Shown here in pieces: positions 8,322 to 15,778 of a DNA stretch of 64,000 nt; the stretch's first letter is position 1; each line of letters starts with the position of its first letter. Below the pieces are notes generated by a model that saw nothing but the letters and a program-made list of their open reading frames with translations, was not told the DNA's origin and made no database searches. The DNA comes from Allopusillimonas lactea (GTDB taxonomy: Bacteria; Pseudomonadota; Gammaproteobacteria; Burkholderiales; Burkholderiaceae_B). The DNA lies in assembly GCF_021653995.1 (NCBI RefSeq), contig NZ_JAJJOZ010000002.1, positions 496,001 to 560,000 on the forward strand, written 5' to 3'. The translations under genes and the position numbers were made by a program.

Positions 8322-9503
8322 TCACCAGATATTCTGTTCAACGATGGGTGTGCCATCGAGTATGCGCCGCCAGCCCAGGCGCCGCAGGTCCAGCGTGCGA
8401 AACTCGCCGTAGGCGATGAGCTCGGACAGCGCGCGCCCGATGGCTGGCGACTGCTGCAGCCCATGCCCGCTGAAGCCATTGGCAAAGTAGAGGTTGTCTA
8501 CGTCTGGATGCAAGCCCAGGATCACATTCTGGTCCACAACATTGAAATCGTAATGGCCGGCCCAACTGCGCATCACGCGCAAGGCCTCGAAGCCGGGTAC
8601 ACGCGCGGCCAGTATCGGCCACAGCAGTTCGTCGAACAGCGCGTACTGCACGTCAAAGTCGTGGCTTTCAGGGTCTTGGTCTGGCGGCGGGTTGATGCCG
8701 GTGAGAAAGCCTTGGCCCTCGGGCCGGAAGTACGCGCCGGAGGGGTCGATGACCATAGGACAGCCCGGCGGCACCGCCGGCGTGTGAACGAAAAAAACAC
8801 TGCGCTTGCGTGGCTGCACCGGCAGGGCAATGCCCGCCAGGCGTGCCAGTTCAGGTGCGCCGCTGCCAGCAGCGTTGATCAGTGCGCCGCACTCGATCAC
8901 ATCGCCACTGTCCAGGGCCACTGCGGTCACGCGCCTTCCCTGGCGACTTACATCCACCACCTTGTGATTGATACTGACAGCACCCTGCGACAGCGCTTTG
9001 TGGCGCAAAGCCTGCATATAGCCATAGGCATCGAACCAGCCTTCGCCCGTCAGACCCAGCGTGCCGGCTGCCAAGTCGTCTGTGCGCAGCCACGGAAACC
9101 GCGTCTTCAGGGCATTGCGATCCAGCAGGGCAATATCCGCGCCCAGCCCGGCCTGCAGCGCATGGTTCGTGCGCAGTTGCGCTTCGCCTTCGATAGACGC
9201 CAGAAACAGATAGCCGCCTTCGTGAAAAGCGGGATCGGGCCGTTGGCCATCCACCGCCAGCGTGGTGCCCAAGTGGCGCAGGAAGGCGGTGCCGAACAGC
9301 GACATCTGTATATTCTCGGGCGTGGAAAACTGATGCCTGATCGAGGCTGCGGACAGTGTCGTGGCGCAGCGCTGAAACGTGCAATCCTGTTCGACGATGG
9401 CTACGGTGCCATTGAAGTCGGGATTGGCCGTCAGGAAGTAGGCGGCGGCGCTGCCCGTCGCCGCGCCGCCTGCGATCACGATGTCGTAGCGCTGTTGTGG
9501 CAT
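8322..9503 (-). CDS. FAD-dependent amine/imino-acid oxidase (DAO family)
   Basis: The 393-residue protein opens with an FAD Rossmann segment, YDIVIAGGAATGSAAAYFL, a slightly altered GxGxxG, and ends with NLYFANGFSGHGLQQSPAIG, the typical C-terminal flavin-contact motif of the sarcosine/glycine oxidase group. Such enzymes oxidise secondary amines or amino acids (sarcosine, dimethylglycine, pipecolate, D-amino acids). The start at 9503 is set by AGGAG 9 bases upstream; the open frame continues to 9851 without support. It heads the minus-strand cluster and faces the AmaB-like dehydrogenase across a 198-bp divergent intergenic region, a layout that would suit a pipecolate oxidase (AmaA-like) role. 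The exact substrate is not proven. Confidence 0.82.
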   Translation of the reverse strand: MPQQRYDIVIAGGAATGSAAAYFLTANPDFNGTVAIVEQDCTFQRCATTLSAASIRHQFSTPENIQMSLFGTAFLRHLGTTLAVDGQRPDPAFHEGGYLFLASIEGEAQLRTNHALQAGLGADIALLDRNALKTRFPWLRTDDLAAGTLGLTGEGWFDAYGYMQALRHKALSQGAVSINHKVVDVSRQGRRVTAVALDSGDVIECGALINAAGSGAPELARLAGIALPVQPRKRSVFFVHTPAVPPGCPMVIDPSGAYFRPEGQGFLTGINPPPDQDPESHDFDVQYALFDELLWPILAARVPGFEALRVMRSWAGHYDFNVVDQNVILGLHPDVDNLYFANGFSGHGLQQSPAIGRALSELIAYGEFRTLDLRRLGWRRILDGTPIVEQNIW

Positions 9504-9701
9504 GGCGCCATGCTCCTGTCTGTGTGCGATATGGCCATGTACGGCGTACGGGCATATGCCGTGCCAGGCCGGCAAATTCAAACCTATTGTGGCGCTAAAA
9601 ATGGCGTGCCGCCTTAGGGATTTTCCCCTGCGCGAGGTGTGTTCAGCGGCCTCAAAATGCTGTGCTACCCTGAAGAAAAATACGTTATTGGAGACTAGGC
9701 C

Positions 9702-11204
9702 ATGACAACGCAAGCCTTGCTGCAATCCCTCGGGCTGGCGCCCGACGCGCTCACCGGCGGCGACATCCCGGTGCGCTCGCCCATAGACGGCGCCATCATC
9801 GCGCGGCTGCGCTCGCACAGCGCGGCGGATGCCGAAGCTGCTATTGCGCAAGCCAGCACGGCCTTCCAGCTGTGGCGCCGCGTGCCCGCGCCGCGCCGCG
9901 GCGAGCTGGTGCGCCTATTGGGTGAAGAGTTGCGCGCGCACAAGCAGGCGCTTGGCCGGCTGGTGTCGATAGAGACCGGTAAGATACTTGCCGAAGGCGA
10001 GGGTGAAGTGCAGGAGATGATCGACATCTGCGACTTTGCGGTGGGGTTGTCGCGCCAGCTTTACGGCCTCACGATTGCGTCCGAGCGTCCGGGGCACCGC
10101 ATGATGGAAACATGGCATCCGCTGGGCGTCGTGGGGGTGATTTCGGCCTTCAATTTCCCGGTTGCTGTGTGGTCATGGAATGCCGCTCTGGCGTTGGTGT
10201 GCGGCGATCCAGTGGTGTGGAAGCCTTCCGAGAAAACGCCGCTCACGGCGTTGGCCTGCCAGGCTTTGTTCGCGCGCGCGCTGGCGCGTTTTGGCGATGC
10301 GCCCGAAGGCCTGCTGCACGTATTGGTGGGCGCGCATGAGCTCGGCGAAAAACTGTCCGACGACCCACGTATCTCCTTGCTTTCAGCTACTGGCTCCACG
10401 CGCATGGGCCGGCAGGTGGGGCCGCGCGTGGCACAGCGTTTCGGCCGCTGCCTGCTGGAGCTGGGTGGTAACAATGCGATTGTCGTGGCGCCGTCGGCCG
10501 ACCTGGAGATGGCCGTGCGCGGCATCCTGTTTGGCGCGGTGGGCACAGCGGGGCAGCGCTGCACCACCACGCGGCGCCTGATCGTGCACGACAGCGTGGC
10601 CGATGGCCTGCTGGCGCGCCTCAAGGCCGCCTATGCCAGTGCCCGCATTGGCAACCCGCTGGAGGCGGGCACCTTGGTTGGGCCGCTGATCGACCGTGCC
10701 GCCTTTGACGCCATGCAGGCAGCGCTGGCGCAGGCGCGCGCCGAAGGCGGCAAGATCAGCGGCGGCGAGCGCCAGCTTGCCGATACCTGGCCCGAGGCCT
10801 GGTATGTATCGCCCGCGCTGGCCGAGATGCCGGGGCAGTCCGCAGTGGTGTGCCGGGAAACCTTTGCACCCATCCTGTACGTGATGCGCTATCAATCGTT
10901 CGACGAGGCCCTGGCCATGCACAATGCCGTGCCGCAGGGCTTGTCGTCTGCGCTATTCACCACCGACTTGCGCGAAGCGGAGCGCTTCACCGGGCCCGAA
11001 GGCTCGGACTGCGGTATTGCCAACATCAACATCGGCACCTCTGGGGCGGAAATCGGCGGAGCCTTTGGCGGTGAAAAAGAAACGGGCGGCGGCCGCGAAT
11101 CGGGTTCCGATGCCTGGAAAGCCTACATGCGGCGTGCCACCAACACCATCAATTACTCCAACGAACTGCCCCTGGCCCAGGGCATCAGGTTCGGTGATCG
11201 TTAA
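9702..11204 (+). CDS. amaB: aldehyde dehydrogenase, ALDH7 type (alpha-aminoadipate semialdehyde / piperideine-6-carboxylate dehydrogenase)
   Basis: A 500-residue ALDH with Asn151 (SAFNFPV), Glu253 (LLELGGNN) and catalytic Cys287 (GTAGQRCTT). The ELGGNNAI motif and the INIGTSGAEIGGAFGGEKETGGGRE stretch near the end, seen here in two parts, are hallmarks of the antiquitin/ALDH7 group, which oxidises alpha-aminoadipate semialdehyde in lysine and pipecolate breakdown. An AGG-type ribosome site precedes ATG 9702. It is divergent from the FAD oxidase and convergent with pntB, sharing the four bases TTAA as both stop codons. The symbol follows the Pseudomonas lysine pathway and is tentative; family membership is firm. 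Confidence 0.85.
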   Translation: MTTQALLQSLGLAPDALTGGDIPVRSPIDGAIIARLRSHSAADAEAAIAQASTAFQLWRRVPAPRRGELVRLLGEELRAHKQALGRLVSIETGKILAEGEGEVQEMIDICDFAVGLSRQLYGLTIASERPGHRMMETWHPLGVVGVISAFNFPVAVWSWNAALALVCGDPVVWKPSEKTPLTALACQALFARALARFGDAPEGLLHVLVGAHELGEKLSDDPRISLLSATGSTRMGRQVGPRVAQRFGRCLLELGGNNAIVVAPSADLEMAVRGILFGAVGTAGQRCTTTRRLIVHDSVADGLLARLKAAYASARIGNPLEAGTLVGPLIDRAAFDAMQAALAQARAEGGKISGGERQLADTWPEAWYVSPALAEMPGQSAVVCRETFAPILYVMRYQSFDEALAMHNAVPQGLSSALFTTDLREAERFTGPEGSDCGIANINIGTSGAEIGGAFGGEKETGGGRESGSDAWKAYMRRATNTINYSNELPLAQGIRFGDR

Positions 11205-12640
11205 TCAACGGCTTTCACCATGTCTTCGATCACCTTCTTGGCATCGCCGAACACCATCATGGTCTTGTCCATGTAGAACAGTTCGTTGTCCAACCCGGCA
11301 TAACCGGCGGCCATCGAGCGTTTGTTTACGATGACGGTGCGCGCCTTGTACGCCTCCAGGATGGGCATGCCCGCGATTGGCGAGGACGGATCGTTCTTGG
11401 CCGCCGGGTTCACCACGTCGTTGGCGCCCAGCACCAGCACTACGTCGGTTTGTGCGAACTCGCTGTTGATGTCCTCCATCTCGAAGACCTGGTCGTAGGG
11501 CACCTCGGCCTCGGCAAGCAGCACGTTCATGTGGCCCGGCATGCGGCCCGCCACCGGGTGAATGGCGTACTTCACCGTCACGCCCTTTTCTGTCAGCTTG
11601 TCGGTGAGTTCCTTGAGCGCGTGCTGGGCGCGGGCGACCGCCAGGCCGTAGCCCGGCACAATCGTCACCGTCTCGGCGTTGCTCATCAGGAAGGCGGCGT
11701 CATCCGGGCTGCCCGATTTGACGCTGCGCTGCGCGTCCGAACCGCCGGCCGCAGCCGCGCCAGGCGCGGCCCCGAAGCCGCCCAGGATCACGTTGAAGAA
11801 CGAGCGGTTCATTGCCTTGCACATGATGTAGGACAGAATCGCGCCCGAGGACCCCACCAGCGAGCCGGCGATGATCAGCATCGGGTTGTTCAGCGAAAAG
11901 CCGATACCCGCCGCCGCCCAGCCTGAGTAGCTGTTGAGCATGGACACCACCACTGGCATGTCCGCCCCGCCAATCGGGATAATGATCAGCACGCCAAGAA
12001 TGAACGCCAGCGCCGTCATGATGATGAAGGGCAGCCAGGCCTGCGTGGCCATGAACCACAGGCCGCAGGCAATCATGGCCAACGCAATGGCCAGATTCAG
12101 CATGTGCTGCCCGGCAAACACCACCGGCGCGCCCTGGAACAGGCGGAACTTGTACTTGCCCGCCAGCTTGCCAAAGGCGATGACCGAACCCGAGAAGGTG
12201 ATCGCGCCAACAAAGGTGCCAATGAACAGTTCCAGCCGGTTGCCGGTGGGGATGGGCGCGCCCGCCGCGGCAATGCCAAAGGCATGTGGCTCGGCCACGA
12301 TGGCGATGGCGATCGCCACCGCCGCCAGGCCGATCATGCTGTGCATGAAGGCCACCAACTCGGGCATCTTGGTCATCTCGACCCGCTTGGCCATGAGGGT
12401 GCCTACCGTGCCGCCGATCAGCAACCCAAGCAGCACGCGGCCCAGCCCGATGGTGGCAGTGCCCGCAGTGGCCAGGCTCAGGATCAGCGCCGCCGTGGTG
12501 AGGATGGCGATCGCCATGCCGACCATGCCGAAGGCGTTGCCTCGGCGCGACGTGGTGGGGTGTGACAGGCCCTTGAGCGCCTGGATAAAGCACACCGAGG
12601 CGATCAGGTACAACAGGGTAACCAGGTTGGTCGATATCAT
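11201..12640 (-). CDS. pntB: NAD(P) transhydrogenase subunit beta
   Basis: The 479-residue inner-membrane protein has about nine hydrophobic helices over residues 1-280 and a C-terminal NADP(H)-binding domain III with IVPGYGLAVARAQ and GRMPGHMNVLLAEAEVPYD. With PntA it couples hydride transfer from NADH to NADP+ to proton flow into the cell. Its ATG overlaps the pntAb stop by four bases (ATGA), showing translational coupling in a pntAa-pntAb-pntB operon. Its 3' end overlaps the convergent aldehyde dehydrogenase by the shared TTAA, leaving no room for a terminator between them. Confidence 0.96.
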   Translation of the reverse strand: MISTNLVTLLYLIASVCFIQALKGLSHPTTSRRGNAFGMVGMAIAILTTAALILSLATAGTATIGLGRVLLGLLIGGTVGTLMAKRVEMTKMPELVAFMHSMIGLAAVAIAIAIVAEPHAFGIAAAGAPIPTGNRLELFIGTFVGAITFSGSVIAFGKLAGKYKFRLFQGAPVVFAGQHMLNLAIALAMIACGLWFMATQAWLPFIIMTALAFILGVLIIIPIGGADMPVVVSMLNSYSGWAAAGIGFSLNNPMLIIAGSLVGSSGAILSYIMCKAMNRSFFNVILGGFGAAPGAAAAGGSDAQRSVKSGSPDDAAFLMSNAETVTIVPGYGLAVARAQHALKELTDKLTEKGVTVKYAIHPVAGRMPGHMNVLLAEAEVPYDQVFEMEDINSEFAQTDVVLVLGANDVVNPAAKNDPSSPIAGMPILEAYKARTVIVNKRSMAAGYAGLDNELFYMDKTMMVFGDAKKVIEDMVKAVD

Positions 12641-12948
12641 GCTTCGCCTCCGCGCTTTTTCTCTTTCTTCTTGAACATCTCCAGCATGCGGCGTGTGACA
12701 AGAAAGCCGCCGAATACATTGACCGCGGCCAGCGCCACGGCAAAGATGCCCATGCCGTGCGCCAAGCCGCCCTCGGTGAGCGCAGCGGCCAGCATGGCGC
12801 CAACGATGATGATGGCCGAGATGGCGTTGGTGACGGCCATCAGTGGCGTGTGCAGCGCCGGGGTGACATTCCAGACCACGTGGTAGCCCACGTACACGGC
12901 CAGCACAAAAATGATGACGTTGATCAGGGTAGGGCTTACGGCTTCCAT
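12637..12948 (-). CDS. pntAb: NAD(P) transhydrogenase subunit alpha part 2 (membrane part)
   Basis: This 103-residue protein holds the three membrane helices that form the C-terminal part of PntA in E. coli, followed by a lysine-rich tail (KKKEKKRGG). It is a separate gene here, as in Rhodospirillum rubrum. ATG 12948 overlaps the pntAa stop in the sequence TGATG, and its own stop overlaps pntB by ATGA. The in-frame upstream extension to 13356 lies inside pntAa and is a shadow. Confidence 0.95.
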   Translation of the reverse strand: MEAVSPTLINVIIFVLAVYVGYHVVWNVTPALHTPLMAVTNAISAIIIVGAMLAAALTEGGLAHGMGIFAVALAAVNVFGGFLVTRRMLEMFKKKEKKRGGEA

Positions 12949-14066
12949 CAATTGCTCCTCAGTACCTTGCCGTCGCGGCATACCATGCAGGCTGCCACGA
13001 TTTCGTCGTCGGCCTTGATATCGGCCTCGCCTTGCGCATTCACAATCAACTTCAGGAAGTCGAGTACGTTGCGCGCATACAGCGCCGAAGCGTCCTGCGC
13101 CACTAGCGCTGGCAGGTTGCTCAGGCCAATCAGCGTGACGCCATGCGCCTGCACGACCTGGTCTTTGACCGACAGCGGGCAGTTGCCCCCGCGCTCGACG
13201 GCCATGTCTACGATGACCGAGCCCGGCTTCATGCCTTGCACCGTCTCGGCGCTGATCAGGGTCGGGGCGGGGCGCCCGGGAATGAGCGCAGTGCTGATCA
13301 CGATATCGGCCTGCATGCAGCGCTCTGCCACCAGCGCACCCTGGCGCGCCATCCAAGCCGGCGGCATGGGGCGCGCATAGCCGCCCACACCTTCGGCGAT
13401 CTCGCGTTCTTCATCGGTTTCGAACGGCACGTCGATGAACTTGGCCCCCAGGGACTCGACCTGCTCTTTGGCAGCCGGGCGTACGTCTGAGGCTTCGACC
13501 ACCGCACCCAGCCGCTTGGCCGTGGCAATCGCCTGCAGGCCCGCCACGCCAGCGCCCAGCACCACCACGCGCGCGGCTTTGATCGTCCCCGCAGCCGTCA
13601 TCATCATGGGCATGAGACGCCCGTAGTGATTGGCCGCCAGGATGACGGCCTTGTACCCGGCCAGGTTGGCCTGCGACGAAAGCACGTCCAGGCTTTGCGC
13701 GCGCGTAATGCGCGGTGCGGCCTCGAGCGCGAAGGCCGTTAGGCCCGCGCCGGCCAGGGCGGACAGCACCTCGGCGTTGAACGGATCGAGCATGCCGACG
13801 AGCAGCGTGCCGGGCTTCATCTGGGCGCGCTCGGCTTCGTCCGGGGCGCGCACCTTGAGCACCAGTGCCGCCCCAAGGGCTTGGGGCTGATCACCCAGCG
13901 TGGCGCCGGCCTGCTCATAGGCCTGATCGGGGAAGTTTGCCGTGGCGCCCGCCCCGCGTTCAACGATGACAGTGTGGCCTGCCGCTGTGTACTTCTTGAC
14001 CGTTTCCGGTGTGGCGGCCACGCGTGTCTCGCCGGGCAGGCGCTCGCGCGGAATTCCAATTTGCAT
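12948..14066 (-). CDS. pntAa: NAD(P) transhydrogenase subunit alpha part 1 (NAD-binding)
   Basis: The 372-residue soluble domain I binds NAD(H). It begins MQIGIPRERLPGETRVAATP, as alanine dehydrogenase/PntA-type proteins do, and has the Rossmann motif VVVLGAGVAGLQAIATAKRLG and the Arg-Asp region further on. An in-frame frame open to 14534 is ignored because ATG 14066 has a strong GGAGG-type site just upstream (GAGGAGAGAAACACC). It is first gene of the pntAa-pntAb-pntB operon; a 125-bp gap separates it from metY upstream on the same strand, so the promoter is probably in that gap. Confidence 0.95.
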   Translation of the reverse strand: MQIGIPRERLPGETRVAATPETVKKYTAAGHTVIVERGAGATANFPDQAYEQAGATLGDQPQALGAALVLKVRAPDEAERAQMKPGTLLVGMLDPFNAEVLSALAGAGLTAFALEAAPRITRAQSLDVLSSQANLAGYKAVILAANHYGRLMPMMMTAAGTIKAARVVVLGAGVAGLQAIATAKRLGAVVEASDVRPAAKEQVESLGAKFIDVPFETDEEREIAEGVGGYARPMPPAWMARQGALVAERCMQADIVISTALIPGRPAPTLISAETVQGMKPGSVIVDMAVERGGNCPLSVKDQVVQAHGVTLIGLSNLPALVAQDASALYARNVLDFLKLIVNAQGEADIKADDEIVAACMVCRDGKVLRSN

Positions 14067-14191
14067 GGTGTTTCTCTCCTCCTCAATGATGAATGCTTGC
14101 GGCAGGGGCGTGCCCCATGCGGCGGCTGCACAGTGTGCCGCCGCATGTCCCGCCGTGTTCCCCCGGATGCTTGCCGGGGGCTGCACGGGTG

Positions 14192-15469
14192 TCAGCCCTT
14201 GCTGGCGGCCAGCGCCTGCTCCAGGTCGGCCAGAATGTCGTCGATATGCTCGATGCCGATAGACAGGCGGATCATGTCTTCGCCAACGCCCGCTGCGGCG
14301 AGTTCTTCGGGATTGAGCTGGCGGTGCGTGGTGGTGGCGGGGTGGCAGGCCAGCGACTTTGCGTCGCCGATGTTGACCAGGCGCAGGATGAGCTTGAGCG
14401 CATCGATGAAGCGCGCGCCCGCTTCGCGGCCGCCTTCGATGCCGAAGGACAGAATGCTGGCGGGCTTGCCGCCGAAATATTTCTGCGCCACCGCATGTTC
14501 GGGGTGATCGTCCAGGCCCGCGTATTGCACCCACGAGACATGCGGGTGGTGCTTGAGGAAGCGGGCGACCGCCAGCGCGTTTTCAGTGTGGCGGGCCATG
14601 CGCAGCGACAGGGTTTCGATGCCTTGCAGGATCAGGAAGGCGTTGAAGGGCGACAGCGCGGCGCCGGTATTGCGCAGCGGCACGACGCGGCAGCGCCCGA
14701 TGAATGCAGCCGGGCCGAAGGCTTCGGTGTAGACCACGCCGTGGTAGGACGGGTCTGGCTCGTTGAGCATGGGGAAACGGTCTTTGTGCTCGGCCCAGGG
14801 GAACTTGCCCGAGTCGACCACTGCGCCGGCGATAGTGGTGCCATGGCCGCCCATGTATTTGGTGAGCGCATGCACGACGATATCGGCGCCATGTTCAAAG
14901 GGGCGGCACAGTGCGGGCGAGGCAACGGTGTTGTCCACGATCAGGGGTACGCCGTGGCGGTGTGCGGCATCAGCCAGCGCCTGGATGTCGACCACGTTGC
15001 CGGCGGGGTTGCCGATGGATTCGCAGAACACGGCACGGGTTTTGTCGTCGATCAGGGCTTCGAGCGCCGCGATATCGTTGTGCGGCGCAAACTTTACGGT
15101 GATGCCCTGGCGGGGAAACGTGTGGGCGAACAGGTTATATGTGCCGCCATACAGCTTGGAGACAGAGACGATATTGTCGCCCGCTTGCGCGATGGTCTGG
15201 ATGGCATAGGTAACAGCGGCCATGCCCGACGCGACGGCCAGGGCGGCGACGCCGCCTTCAAGTGCGGCCACGCGCTCTTCCAGCACCGCATTGGTGGGGT
15301 TCATGATGCGGGTATAGATATTGCCTGGCACTTTGAGGTCGAACAGGTCTGCCCCGTGCTGCGTGCTATCGAACGCGTATGACGTTGTCTGGTAGATGGG
15401 AACCGCCACCGCTTTCGTGGTGGGATCGGGTTGATAGCCGGCGTGGATGGCAAGTGTTTCGAATTTCAT
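14192..15469 (-). CDS. metY: O-acetylhomoserine sulfhydrylase (aminocarboxypropyltransferase)
   Basis: A 425-residue PLP enzyme of the Cys/Met metabolism family that makes homocysteine (or methionine) from O-acetylhomoserine and sulfide. The opening ETLAIHAGYQPDPTTKAVAVPIYQTTSY, recognised in parts, the YTRIMNPTN motif and the PLP lysine Lys204 in VHALTKYMGGHG identify the MetY branch, whose members are longer (about 425-430) than cystathionine synthases. It is cytoplasmic and probably monocistronic, with about 300 bp of upstream intergenic DNA. No SAM-type riboswitch was recognised in its leader. Confidence 0.94.
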   Translation of the reverse strand: MKFETLAIHAGYQPDPTTKAVAVPIYQTTSYAFDSTQHGADLFDLKVPGNIYTRIMNPTNAVLEERVAALEGGVAALAVASGMAAVTYAIQTIAQAGDNIVSVSKLYGGTYNLFAHTFPRQGITVKFAPHNDIAALEALIDDKTRAVFCESIGNPAGNVVDIQALADAAHRHGVPLIVDNTVASPALCRPFEHGADIVVHALTKYMGGHGTTIAGAVVDSGKFPWAEHKDRFPMLNEPDPSYHGVVYTEAFGPAAFIGRCRVVPLRNTGAALSPFNAFLILQGIETLSLRMARHTENALAVARFLKHHPHVSWVQYAGLDDHPEHAVAQKYFGGKPASILSFGIEGGREAGARFIDALKLILRLVNIGDAKSLACHPATTTHRQLNPEELAAAGVGEDMIRLSIGIEHIDDILADLEQALAASKG

Positions 15470-15778
15470 TTTTGTCTCGTGTGTTTACGTCGTGAAATCA
15501 ATGAGGCATCACGCCGCATGGTACTGTCCATATACCCGCGCGGCTAGAGATTTTTTGTCGAACTACATATCCCAAAGTAATAACGTTGTAATTTTCCGGC
15601 TTTCCATCGGCGAGGAGGGCGGTGCGGGACGGCAGGCATTGCTGTGCGATGACCAGTTTAGCGCCGGGTGGGGCATCAGCCGTCCATACACTGACGAGTG
15701 CGCGTTACATGGGTTAGCATTCATATTCTTTGCCATAAACGGTGCAGGGGGTAACCTCGTGGTTTCAGAGGCCGATTA
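15470..15778. other. divergent intergenic region between metY and the AsmA-like gene
   Basis: This 309-bp region must hold promoters for both flanking genes. Its middle (about 15540-15600) is A/T-richer than the surroundings. I see no gene, clear operator, terminator or riboswitch core in it on either strand. Confidence 0.4.

Noticed and set aside
8463..9617. Long plus-strand open frame opposite the FAD oxidoreductase
   Set aside because: The minus strand encodes a complete flavoprotein, and the plus frame has no recognisable domain.
14093..15382. 429-residue plus-strand frame opposite metY
   Set aside because: It mirrors the metY codon pattern and has a composition rich in His, Arg and Gly typical of shadow frames.
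15470..15778. Possible SAM riboswitch ahead of metY
   Set aside because: No SAM-I or SAM-II type core or pseudoknot pattern was visible on the minus strand.
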